DNA from: Parachryseolinea silvisoli
Lineage (GTDB): Bacteria > Bacteroidota > Bacteroidia > Cytophagales > Cyclobacteriaceae
NCBI RefSeq assembly: GCF_021190955.1
Contig: NZ_JAIOAO010000003.1
Span: forward strand, 372,001 to 436,000
Direction of reading: 5' to 3'
Length of the DNA: 64,000 bases
Of the stretch, positions 1-8,295 are shown one piece after another. Every line of letters starts with the position of its first letter. Positions within the stretch are counted from its first letter, which is position 1. The position numbers were made by a program, and so were the translations under genes. The notes beneath the pieces are model-generated. The model ran no database searches. It had not been told where the DNA came from and was given only the letters and a program-made list of their open reading frames with translations.

Positions 1-1968
1 GTGATCGTACGTCCGTCGGCGGATTCCATCACCCTGCGGTGGGCGCCCCTCACCGTGGGCCACTGGATGACCGCCAACAAGTATGGCTACACCGTTGAAC
101 GATTCACGCTCGTGCGCAATGGAAAAGTACTGCGCCCCGTAGAACGCAAAGCCCTGACCACCGCGCCCCTCAAGCCGCTGCCCGAAGCCGGCTGGGAAAA
201 ATTTATCAGCAATAAATACGGACTCGTGGCCGCGCAAGCCCTCTATGGTGAAACCTTCGAGCTGAACATCGAGCAAAGCGACATCACCCAAATCGTAAAC
301 AAGGCAAAAGAAAACGACCAGCGTTTTTCTATCGCCCTGTTCTGCGCCGATATGTCGCCCGCCGTTGCCAAAGCCGAAGGATTATACCTCAGTGACAAAC
401 ACATCGAGAAGAATGTAAAATACCTCTACCGCATTACTGTCGTCACCCCTACCGATACCCTGCGCGGCAGCGCCTTTGTCGATGCCGCCCAGAAGTATAT
501 ACTGCCCGGCCTGACCGACCTCACCGGCGAAACCGCCGGCAACGTGGTGACCCTGCGCTGGAACCAGCAGGAGCACGCCAGCCTCTATACCACCTATATC
601 ATCGAGCGCTCGGAAGATGGTAAAACCTATACCGACATCACCGACGTGGCCGGCGTGGCGCTGAGCAAAAAGGGTACAGAGAGCAAATATCAATACGCCG
701 TCGACACGCTCGCATCGCTCGACAAACCCTACAGCTACCGCATCAAAGGCCGCACGCCGTTTGGCGAGTCCGGCCCCATTTCCAACATCGTGCAGGTAAA
801 GGGACATAAAGTCGTTACCTCCAGCGTATTCATTACCTCCGCCCTCAGCACCGACAACAAAAGCATCGACCTGGCATGGGAATTTCCCGAAGCCGACAAC
901 GATGCCTTAGCCGGGTTTGAAGTAACACGCTCCCCAAAATCCTCCGGGCCGTATAAGACGATTCACAAAGGCCTGCTCCCGCCGGCCTCGCGTATCTTCA
1001 AAGATACCAGCCCTGAGCAGTCCAACTATTACAAGCTGAAAGCAAAGACACTGGACGGAACCGAGATCCTCTCCATGCCCTTCCTGGCACTGCTGGTAGA
1101 CAGCATACCCCCGGTACAGCCCGTCGGCCTGAAAGGTAAAGTAGACGATGCCGGCAATGTCAGTATCAGCTGGAAACCCAACCCCGACAACGACATCTAC
1201 GGCTACCGCATATACCGCGCCTACTATCAAACCGAAGAATTCTCCCTCAAGACGGGCGAGCCGCTGAAAGATACCGTCTTCACCGACAAGGTAGAATTGA
1301 AAAGCCTGAACGAAAAGATTCACTACCGCGTCATGGCCATCGACCGCAACCAAAACCACTCCATTCTGTCAGAGATCTTGAGCCTGGCGTTGCCCGACAA
1401 GGTGCCGCCCATGCCACCCGTTTGGTTACCGGTAAAGTCTACCAAAGATGGCGTCGTGTTGCGCTGGACGCCCAGCGGCAGTGTGGACGTGGTGAGATAT
1501 GAACTATACCGCAAAGGCGACCAGGGCCAATGGATCCGGCTCACGTCGGTCGCATCCGGCACCGACACGTTGTATACCTACACCGATCGGAACCTGCAAA
1601 GCAGCACCGTACAATATTATACCGTGGTCGCTGTTGACGAAGCCGGCCTCGAATCGCCGCCCGACGCCGTCGTGTCGGGATTCCGCCTGACAGGCCCCAA
1701 GCCGCCGGTTACCGTCAGCACGCCGACCATCGATCGCGCAAACAAAAAAATCGCGCTCCGCTGGACGTATGACGAGCAGCGCGTCACCGCCTATCGTGTG
1801 TATAAAAAGACCAACGATGAACCGCTCATGCTATACCGCACCGTAAAGGAAAATAGCTTTACCGATAGCGGCATGATTCCCGGAAAGAAATACAGCTACC
1901 AGGTGATGGCCGTATTCGACAACGGTGCTTTATCCGATATGGGTAAACTGATTGTATTGGAGTTCTAA
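1..1968 (+). CDS. Fibronectin type III repeat protein, 5' truncated by window start
   Basis: Only the last 655 residues of the protein lie in the window. The frame is open to base 1, and the GTG there falls inside the first recognisable module, so the true start and signal peptide are missing. About six FN3-like beta-sandwich modules follow one another, beginning near residues 1, 165, 275, 368, 463 and 563. They show strands such as YGYRIYRAYY and YSYQVMAVFDNG, which are typical of FN3 repeats in Bacteroidota surface proteins. No T9SS sorting domain is visible at the C-terminus, which ends within the last FN3 module. The gene stops 17 bp before the SprB-repeat gene on the same strand, so the two are probably cotranscribed and both act at the cell surface. 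The ligand is unknown; the FN3 assignment is firm, the role is inferred. Confidence 0.8.
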   Translation: MIVRPSADSITLRWAPLTVGHWMTANKYGYTVERFTLVRNGKVLRPVERKALTTAPLKPLPEAGWEKFISNKYGLVAAQALYGETFELNIEQSDITQIVNKAKENDQRFSIALFCADMSPAVAKAEGLYLSDKHIEKNVKYLYRITVVTPTDTLRGSAFVDAAQKYILPGLTDLTGETAGNVVTLRWNQQEHASLYTTYIIERSEDGKTYTDITDVAGVALSKKGTESKYQYAVDTLASLDKPYSYRIKGRTPFGESGPISNIVQVKGHKVVTSSVFITSALSTDNKSIDLAWEFPEADNDALAGFEVTRSPKSSGPYKTIHKGLLPPASRIFKDTSPEQSNYYKLKAKTLDGTEILSMPFLALLVDSIPPVQPVGLKGKVDDAGNVSISWKPNPDNDIYGYRIYRAYYQTEEFSLKTGEPLKDTVFTDKVELKSLNEKIHYRVMAIDRNQNHSILSEILSLALPDKVPPMPPVWLPVKSTKDGVVLRWTPSGSVDVVRYELYRKGDQGQWIRLTSVASGTDTLYTYTDRNLQSSTVQYYTVVAVDEAGLESPPDAVVSGFRLTGPKPPVTVSTPTIDRANKKIALRWTYDEQRVTAYRVYKKTNDEPLMLYRTVKENSFTDSGMIPGKKYSYQVMAVFDNGALSDMGKLIVLEF

Positions 1969-1985
1969 CGACGTTTGAAAATAAG

Positions 1986-4900
1986 ATGATACCGAAAATG
2001 ATCAGGAATAGTTTTCTTCTGCTGGTTTGTGTACTCGGAATGGTGAGTACCTCCCGGGCGCAGAATTATGAATGGATGATGGAGATTCGCGTCCTGTATT
2101 CACACTCCGGGTGTCCTTCCGAAAAGATCGATATCATTAATGCCGTGTTTAACGGAACCAATTGGGGGCTGAATAGCGATGTCACAGGACCGATTGGCAA
2201 CGAACATATAGCCTATGCCCGTGGAACAAATTGGGAAGGTATAGCTGACAAAAAAATCTCGATAGCCGTCAAAGGCACATGCTCGGACGTCTTTATTACC
2301 CCCCACGATCTTTCCATCTTCGGAACATATTGTTCCAGCACATCGTTTCAAGGCCCTGGAACCAATCCCCCCGGCAAGGCCACGGTAACGATCCGGTTTT
2401 TTCCGCTGTTTCAACCGGTGAAGCTCGCAACATCATCCTGTAACGAGGTGACGTTCACAGCATCATCCTGTTCTTATACAGGAAGCTACGTTTGGGAGTT
2501 ATCAACCAACGGTTCCACCTATACCCCCATCGCCAGAACCCTCTCAACCGTAACATTCAACGCAACAGAGCTTATCAACCTGGGCTACTCAAATCCGTAT
2601 GCTCTCTTCTACCTACGGCTGAAGGATGCCACCCTCCCTGACAGAAACATTACCAACAAAATCTTTACCTTCAAGGTATACGCGCCACCGCCCACGGTTT
2701 CCATCAGCGGTTTTACCGATGTCGTCTGCAACGGCCAGACGAACGGAACGGTAACCCTGCAAATATCCAATTCGACCGCGGCGGTCAACCGGTTCTTCAT
2801 CAACTATACCAACCTCGATAACAACGTTACCGGGCTGGTGCCCGATACCGGAACGGGAAATACAATTGTCTCCGGCCTCGGCGTCGGTCGGTGGGCCTTT
2901 CAAGTGGTCAACAATAGCGACAAGGATACCTATGGTGTCTGTTCATATACTGTCAATCAACGCATCGACCAGCCCACACCGGTAGCCGTATCGTTCAACG
3001 TGCCGCTCCACAACGGCGTGGCCATCAAATGCAACGGAGGTAACGACGGCGAGGCGACGGCCATCGGCAGCGGCGGCGTCGGCGGATATAAAGATTTTCT
3101 TTGGAGTACCTCCGCTACGACGGCGACCATCACCGGTCGTACCGCCGGTACCTACACTGTCAGCTTAAAAGACGCGAATAATTGTCCCGCCTCAGGCAGT
3201 GTGGAATTGAAAGAACCTGCACCCGTACAAGTTTTGTTGTCACCGTCTACCGGATACAACGGCTACGCCGTAAGCTGCTGGAATAAAAGTGACGGCGGTG
3301 TGAACAGTGCAGTCTCCGGCGGCATCACGGGACAACCATATACCTATCTCTGGTCCACCGGTGCCACCACCAGCACGATCAGCGGAAGAGGAACCGGCAC
3401 CTACAGCGTGACCGTGAAAGACGTAAACGGCTGTGCCGACTTAGAAACCATCACCCTCGGCGCACCGCTGCCGATCGACTTTACCATCGACCAGACTGGT
3501 ACGCTGGCATGTCCCGGCGATGAAACGATCTCCCTGGAAGGTATCTCCGTCATCAACACCATCGGCACGGTGTCCTATGCCTGGTCGTCGGGAGAAACAG
3601 TCGCGTCGATTACCGGCAAAGGCGCAGGCGCCTATACCCTTACCGTTTCCGATCAGCAAGGATGTAGTACCGCCAAATCGGTCGCGCTCGATAATCCGCG
3701 CGCACATTCGGTCGGCCTGGTCCCCCTGTCGAACTATAATGGAAGCCGGATCAGTTGCAACGGCCGAGACGACGGCGAGCTCCGTGCTATCGTAAAAGAC
3801 CCCGACGGCGTGGAAGTATCCGCACAAAACTATCTATGGACGGCGAACGGTGTCAAAATTGGCGAAGGCTCCACCCTCACATCGTTTAACGGCCTACGCG
3901 AAGCGGCATATAAAGTCGTTATTACCTATGGTGCCGCATGCGAAACAGAAGGCACGTATACATTGTCCGATCCGGACCCGGTCATTGTCAATGCAGTGCC
4001 CACCACGGATTACAACGGCCAGCCTATTAAATGCTTCAACGGTACCGATGCCAACATCCGGGCCACGGCAGGTGGCGGCACACCGGGGGTATACAGCTAT
4101 CGCTGGAATACCGGCGCTACAACGGCATTGCTCACCGGCATAGGAGCCGGCACCTATGTCGTCACCGTCAAAGATGTGAACCAATGTGAGGGCAATGCCA
4201 CGGTAACGCTGGAGAATCCCGCCCCCGTAGAAGCGTCGATCCTGAGCGTTTCAGATTATTCAGGATATGGCGTGTCCTGTTACGGATCAAGTGACGGCAT
4301 CATCACCTCAGAAGCTTCCGGAGGCTCCGGTGGCTATACCTACAACTGGTCAGATGGAAAAACAACACCGTTAGTTACAGGGATGGCCGCCGGATCGTAC
4401 ACGCTCACGGTTTCCGATAACAACGGTTGTAGCGATGCTACTACGCAATCCATTTCAAGCCCCGCGGTCGTAACCTTGTCCGTGGTGCGTGAAAAGAATA
4501 TTTCATGTTTTACCGGCAGTGACGGCGAGATCGAGCTACTGGCCGGCGGCGGTGTCGGGAACTATGAGTACTCCCGGAGCAACGGCGCTTCCTGGCAACC
4601 GGAGAATGTATTTAGTATGCTGACGGCGGGGGCGTATACAATAACCCTGCGGGATGGAAATGGTTGTACGGAAACAGCACCGTCTACGCTGACCCAACCG
4701 ACACAGATCAACATCGCCATTGCCGATAAACAGCCGGCTTTTTGTAACGATCCGGCGGGTACCGCCCGGGCGGTGGTCACGGGTGGCGTAGGGGGGTATA
4801 CCTATCGCTGGGAAGATTCCGACGAAGTGGTGGTCGACACTGACGACGTCCTTTCGGGCGTGAAAGGAGGGGTCTATACGGTGATCGTGCGTGACAACAA

Positions 4901-6392
4901 TGCTTGTGAAAGGAGGAGCGACGATGTTTCAATCACCAGCACGGATGGAGCCCAATCTACGTATGTGGCGACGGCGGCCAGATGTTTTGACTCTTCCGAC
5001 GGCAGCGCGGAGATCACGATCACGAAGGGCGATGGTCCGTTTGTGATCGAGTGGCCCGACGGGCAAAGTACGCTGCAGGGCGTTAATCTGAAAAAAGCTG
5101 AGTACAACGTGGTGATCACGGACCGTAATAATTGCACGGTGGTTCAGACCGTGGATGTACCCGCTCCGGATGCGATCGCCCTGGTGGCACAAAATTCAGT
5201 TATACCAACATGTAACGGGTTGTGCGACGGACAAATGACCCTGGCAGCCAGTGGTGGTGTGGGCGGCTATGTATATGAATGGAACGGAAAAACAGGAGCA
5301 GCGCAAACACAGCTCTGTGCCCTTACCTATCACGTCACGGTAACAGATGCCAATAACTGTGTCCTACACCAGGATGTGGAGCTTTTGCAACCGGAGCCAC
5401 TCGACATACGCGTAGCACAATCAACGCTGGCAACATGTAAAGACGGTTGCGATGGTTCTCTGGAAGCCCTGGCCACAGGTGGAAACGGCGGGTATCAATA
5501 TACATGGGCAGCCGGTGGAAACACGAACATTAAAACAGGCCTTTGCCCAGGTACATATTTGATAGCCGTGCAAGACATGAAAGGCTGCCAGGCAGAAGCC
5601 TCCCTTGTGCTAAACAATACGCCGGCCTTGCCACTCGATCTTGGCGGTGGCGTAACGTTGTGCGTCGGCCAGTCACACACCCTGGATGCCGGCGCATCCT
5701 GGACGAGTGTCAAATGGGGCAGCAGCACGGGGTTTGAAAGCACCGGGCAGCGTGTCACGATCGCCGATGTTGGAAGCTATTGGGTGGAAGTGCTCAGCGA
5801 CAAAGGTTGTGTAGGGCAGGATACGTTCCTGCTCGAGACCTCGTACGACCTGCTGCAGGCGTCCTTTATGATCCCGCAGGAAGCCATTGCCGGCGATACC
5901 GTGGTGATGATCGACATCTCCTGGCCACTGCCCGAGACAGTGCAGTGGGAGTATCCGGCAGCGATGCGGGAGGTGCTGAACCTGGGCGACGTCCTGTTCG
6001 GCCAGTTCGATGAAGCGGGCACCTACGAAGTAGCTATGACGGCGCGCCTCGGTGAATGTGTGGACCAGATCAGTAAAACTATCGTCATCCTGGACGAAGG
6101 AGCGGGAGGCGAAGGTGGCAAACTGGGATATGAAAAGTTTGTAAAGGAATTTACGGTATATCCCAATCCGACGGACGGAGCGTTCGACGTGGGGATCGAG
6201 CTACTGGAGGAAAGTCATGTGACCTTGAGCATCTGGAACTCCCCGACGGGAATTCTAATCAAACAAGTGCAGCGCGATCATCAGAAGCTGTACCACGTGT
6301 CTTTTGACCTGAGACCGCTGAACGCCGGTACGTATATCCTGAGACTGGATCATGCAAAAGGAAAAGAGTATATCCGGTTTGTTGTTTATTGA
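1986..6392 (+). CDS. SprB-repeat adhesin-like protein with T9SS type A sorting domain
   Basis: A 1468-residue secreted protein. A signal peptide ends at about residue 26 (SRAQ). Roughly twelve SprB-type repeats of about 80 residues occupy residues 240-1220. Each opens with a C.G..DG motif, contains GGxGGYxYxWS, and closes with GTYTVTVKDxNGC; the two cysteines in each probably form a disulfide. A distinct domain follows, then a C-terminal sorting domain (about residues 1385-1468) with VYPNPTDG and LNAGTYILRL, which directs export by the type IX system. In Flavobacterium johnsoniae, SprB is the mobile adhesin for gliding; this protein is much shorter and shares only the repeat type, so adhesion or polymer binding is a fair inference but gliding is not shown. 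It lies directly after the FN3 gene and before a strong terminator. Confidence 0.88.
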   Translation: MIPKMIRNSFLLLVCVLGMVSTSRAQNYEWMMEIRVLYSHSGCPSEKIDIINAVFNGTNWGLNSDVTGPIGNEHIAYARGTNWEGIADKKISIAVKGTCSDVFITPHDLSIFGTYCSSTSFQGPGTNPPGKATVTIRFFPLFQPVKLATSSCNEVTFTASSCSYTGSYVWELSTNGSTYTPIARTLSTVTFNATELINLGYSNPYALFYLRLKDATLPDRNITNKIFTFKVYAPPPTVSISGFTDVVCNGQTNGTVTLQISNSTAAVNRFFINYTNLDNNVTGLVPDTGTGNTIVSGLGVGRWAFQVVNNSDKDTYGVCSYTVNQRIDQPTPVAVSFNVPLHNGVAIKCNGGNDGEATAIGSGGVGGYKDFLWSTSATTATITGRTAGTYTVSLKDANNCPASGSVELKEPAPVQVLLSPSTGYNGYAVSCWNKSDGGVNSAVSGGITGQPYTYLWSTGATTSTISGRGTGTYSVTVKDVNGCADLETITLGAPLPIDFTIDQTGTLACPGDETISLEGISVINTIGTVSYAWSSGETVASITGKGAGAYTLTVSDQQGCSTAKSVALDNPRAHSVGLVPLSNYNGSRISCNGRDDGELRAIVKDPDGVEVSAQNYLWTANGVKIGEGSTLTSFNGLREAAYKVVITYGAACETEGTYTLSDPDPVIVNAVPTTDYNGQPIKCFNGTDANIRATAGGGTPGVYSYRWNTGATTALLTGIGAGTYVVTVKDVNQCEGNATVTLENPAPVEASILSVSDYSGYGVSCYGSSDGIITSEASGGSGGYTYNWSDGKTTPLVTGMAAGSYTLTVSDNNGCSDATTQSISSPAVVTLSVVREKNISCFTGSDGEIELLAGGGVGNYEYSRSNGASWQPENVFSMLTAGAYTITLRDGNGCTETAPSTLTQPTQINIAIADKQPAFCNDPAGTARAVVTGGVGGYTYRWEDSDEVVVDTDDVLSGVKGGVYTVIVRDNNACERRSDDVSITSTDGAQSTYVATAARCFDSSDGSAEITITKGDGPFVIEWPDGQSTLQGVNLKKAEYNVVITDRNNCTVVQTVDVPAPDAIALVAQNSVIPTCNGLCDGQMTLAASGGVGGYVYEWNGKTGAAQTQLCALTYHVTVTDANNCVLHQDVELLQPEPLDIRVAQSTLATCKDGCDGSLEALATGGNGGYQYTWAAGGNTNIKTGLCPGTYLIAVQDMKGCQAEASLVLNNTPALPLDLGGGVTLCVGQSHTLDAGASWTSVKWGSSTGFESTGQRVTIADVGSYWVEVLSDKGCVGQDTFLLETSYDLLQASFMIPQEAIAGDTVVMIDISWPLPETVQWEYPAAMREVLNLGDVLFGQFDEAGTYEVAMTARLGECVDQISKTIVILDEGAGGEGGKLGYEKFVKEFTVYPNPTDGAFDVGIELLEESHVTLSIWNSPTGILIKQVQRDHQKLYHVSFDLRPLNAGTYILRLDHAKGKEYIRFVVY

Positions 6393-6421
6393 GCTTATTC
6401 TGCAAAACGCACAGATTTACG

Positions 6422-6452
6422 AAAGCCGCATCCTGATAGATGCGGCTTTTTT
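6422..6452 (+). terminator. Rho-independent terminator after the SprB-repeat gene
   Basis: A perfect 11-bp stem (AAAGCCGCATC / GATGCGGCTTT) with a 6-base loop is followed directly by T residues, 30 bp after the stop codon. It closes the FN3-SprB transcription unit. Confidence 0.88.
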
Positions 6453-6470
6453 GTGAATTTAGTAAGATGC

Positions 6471-6501
6471 AGATGCAACATAACGTAGCGTATTTGCATC
6501 T
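6471..6501. repeat. Inverted repeat upstream of the esterase gene
   Basis: AGATGCAA and TTGCATCT form perfect 8-bp arms around a 15-base spacer, with an additional GATGCA copy just upstream. It lies about 155 bp before the esterase start and after the SprB terminator, where a promoter for the esterase is expected. It could be an operator; no regulator is identified. Confidence 0.4.
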
Positions 6502-6657
6502 AACCCGATAAGCGCCCGGCCGCAGGCGGACAAGATTTACGATATTCGAACACTCGTCGGCCCGGTGCACCGCTTGCCCGTGGCCAGAAGGCGCAAAACG
6601 GGCCGTCGCAAACCTGGCATAGGGAATGTTAAGCATGGACGTATGTATATAACTATC

Positions 6658-8190
6658 ATGAGAAATAGCCGTCATTTTTTCTTCCTGTTGCTGATTGCAC
6701 TCGGAAGTATTGCCCCAACCGTGCGGGCACAGGACACTGTTCTTAACCTTTCCTTTCAAAGCCGGCTCGACTCGATCCGATCCACCATCCTGAACCAAAA
6801 GCGATTGATCCAGGTATTTACGCCCTCGGGGTATAAACCCGGAAGCAAGGATATCTACGATGTGATGTATGTACTGGATGGGGGCAACTGGAACACGGGG
6901 CTCATCACGCGGGTGCAAAACTTCGTGCAAGGTGAGGGCTATGTGCCCCAGACGATCATCGTCAGTGTATTGGGAATCGACCGGAATAAAGACCTGACGC
7001 CGACGCACATGGAAAGCTGGAAAACGTCCGGTGGTGGCGATAACTTCCTGCGGTTTATCAAAGAGGAGCTGATCCCATATGTAAACAAAACGTATCCATC
7101 CAACGGCGACAATACACTCTGGGGACATTCGCTCGGCGGCCTGTTTGTAACCTACGCCATGTTGAAAGAGCCCGCGACGTTCAAGTCCTACATCGCGGTC
7201 GATCCCAGCATGTGGTGGGATAAGTGTTATGTAGCCAAAATGGCGGCGAGCCGCTTGAGTGCGCTGGCCGGGTTGAATACGACACTCTATGTCAGTGGGC
7301 GTGACGAGGCTGGAATGAAGGAGATGAAAGTTGATACCCTGGAGGCCGTGTTAAAAAGCCATGCGCCGGCAGACCTGCACTGGAAAGTGGTGTCATACCC
7401 CGGCGAGTCGCACAGCTCCGTGCGATTGAAGACCACCTACGATGGCCTGCGATTTAACTATACCGGGCTCGTCAGCAACATCGAGTTTCATCCCATGAAC
7501 GGACTGGTGCTAAAAGACAAGCCCATTAAGCTTTGGTACTTCGACGATACCACGAGCGTTCGCTACACCCTGAATGGCACGACGCCAACCCTTACCTCTG
7601 CCAAAATACAACCCGAGCTTACCCTGACCGGCGGCGGCAAGGTTACCTATACACGCTTTACACGACGGAGCCGGTATGATAAAAGCACGACAGGTAATTT
7701 TACGGTGACCACACCGCTTCGGCCGGCGGCGAAGCAAAAGAATTTGATACCGGGCGGCTTTCGTTATAGCTACTATGAAGGCGACTGGGATACCTGGCCT
7801 GATCTTAAAGGTGTAAAGCCAACCAGGACCGGCGTTACTGATCACAATTTTAATCCCGACGAGCTGCCGCGGAAAAAGGACTATGCCCTCGTGGTCGAAG
7901 GATTTCTGGAAGCCACCGAAGAAGGGTATCATATTTTTGTGATGGAAGCCGACAAGGGGACAAAGCTCTACCTGGGCAACCGATTATTGATGCAATGGGA
8001 CGGCGGCTACACGCGGCGAGCAGACAGTTATATCATTCCACTGTCAAAAGGATTTTACCCCATACGCATCGAATACCTCCATAAGAAAGAGGATTTTAAG
8101 CTACGATTGGCGTACCTCACGCCCAGCAGAATCGATACAAAAGATCCTCAGCCCATCCCGGATGCAGCACAGTACCGTCAGGCACCATAG
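6658..8190 (+). CDS. Secreted Fes/IroE-type esterase with CHB_HEX_C-like and PA14 domains
   Basis: The reading frame opens upstream, but the ATG at 6658 begins a clean signal peptide ending VRAQ; an in-frame ATG at 6643 is the alternative. Length is 510 residues. Residues 30-285 are an alpha/beta hydrolase of the putative-esterase family, with Ser158 in GHSLGG, Asp216 in SGRDEAG and His252 in GESHSS as a plausible catalytic triad. Residues about 283-360 resemble the C-terminal domain of chitobiases (RYTLNGTTPT). Residues about 365-510 are a PA14-type beta domain (YYEGDW, YHIFVMEADKGTKLYLG), usually carbohydrate binding. Together this suggests an extracellular or periplasmic esterase acting on a glycan-linked or catecholate ester. 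The substrate cannot be read from sequence. It stands alone after a terminator. Confidence 0.82.
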   Translation: MRNSRHFFFLLLIALGSIAPTVRAQDTVLNLSFQSRLDSIRSTILNQKRLIQVFTPSGYKPGSKDIYDVMYVLDGGNWNTGLITRVQNFVQGEGYVPQTIIVSVLGIDRNKDLTPTHMESWKTSGGGDNFLRFIKEELIPYVNKTYPSNGDNTLWGHSLGGLFVTYAMLKEPATFKSYIAVDPSMWWDKCYVAKMAASRLSALAGLNTTLYVSGRDEAGMKEMKVDTLEAVLKSHAPADLHWKVVSYPGESHSSVRLKTTYDGLRFNYTGLVSNIEFHPMNGLVLKDKPIKLWYFDDTTSVRYTLNGTTPTLTSAKIQPELTLTGGGKVTYTRFTRRSRYDKSTTGNFTVTTPLRPAAKQKNLIPGGFRYSYYEGDWDTWPDLKGVKPTRTGVTDHNFNPDELPRKKDYALVVEGFLEATEEGYHIFVMEADKGTKLYLGNRLLMQWDGGYTRRADSYIIPLSKGFYPIRIEYLHKKEDFKLRLAYLTPSRIDTKDPQPIPDAAQYRQAP

Positions 8191-8215
8191 GCAAATACTC
8201 GCTGTCGCATGTTGA

Positions 8216-8235
8216 GCCGCCACAATTGTGGCGGC
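8216..8235. repeat. Perfect 20-bp palindrome between esterase and permease genes
   Basis: GCCGCCACAATTGTGGCGGC is exactly self-complementary with no spacer, 26 bp after the esterase stop and 61 bp before the permease start. No T-tract follows it, so a simple intrinsic terminator is unlikely. A dimeric regulator site or an mRNA-stabilising hairpin are both possible. Confidence 0.7.
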
Positions 8236-8295
8236 GAGCTGTAACCTGACGGGCAAAGACGCTGTCAAAGGCATGGCAGTTAAAACACGTGCGAT

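Noticed and set aside
6259-7128. A 289-codon open frame on the minus strand
   Set aside because: It runs across the end of the SprB gene, a strong terminator and the start of the esterase gene, all on the other strand. Its product has no recognisable feature.
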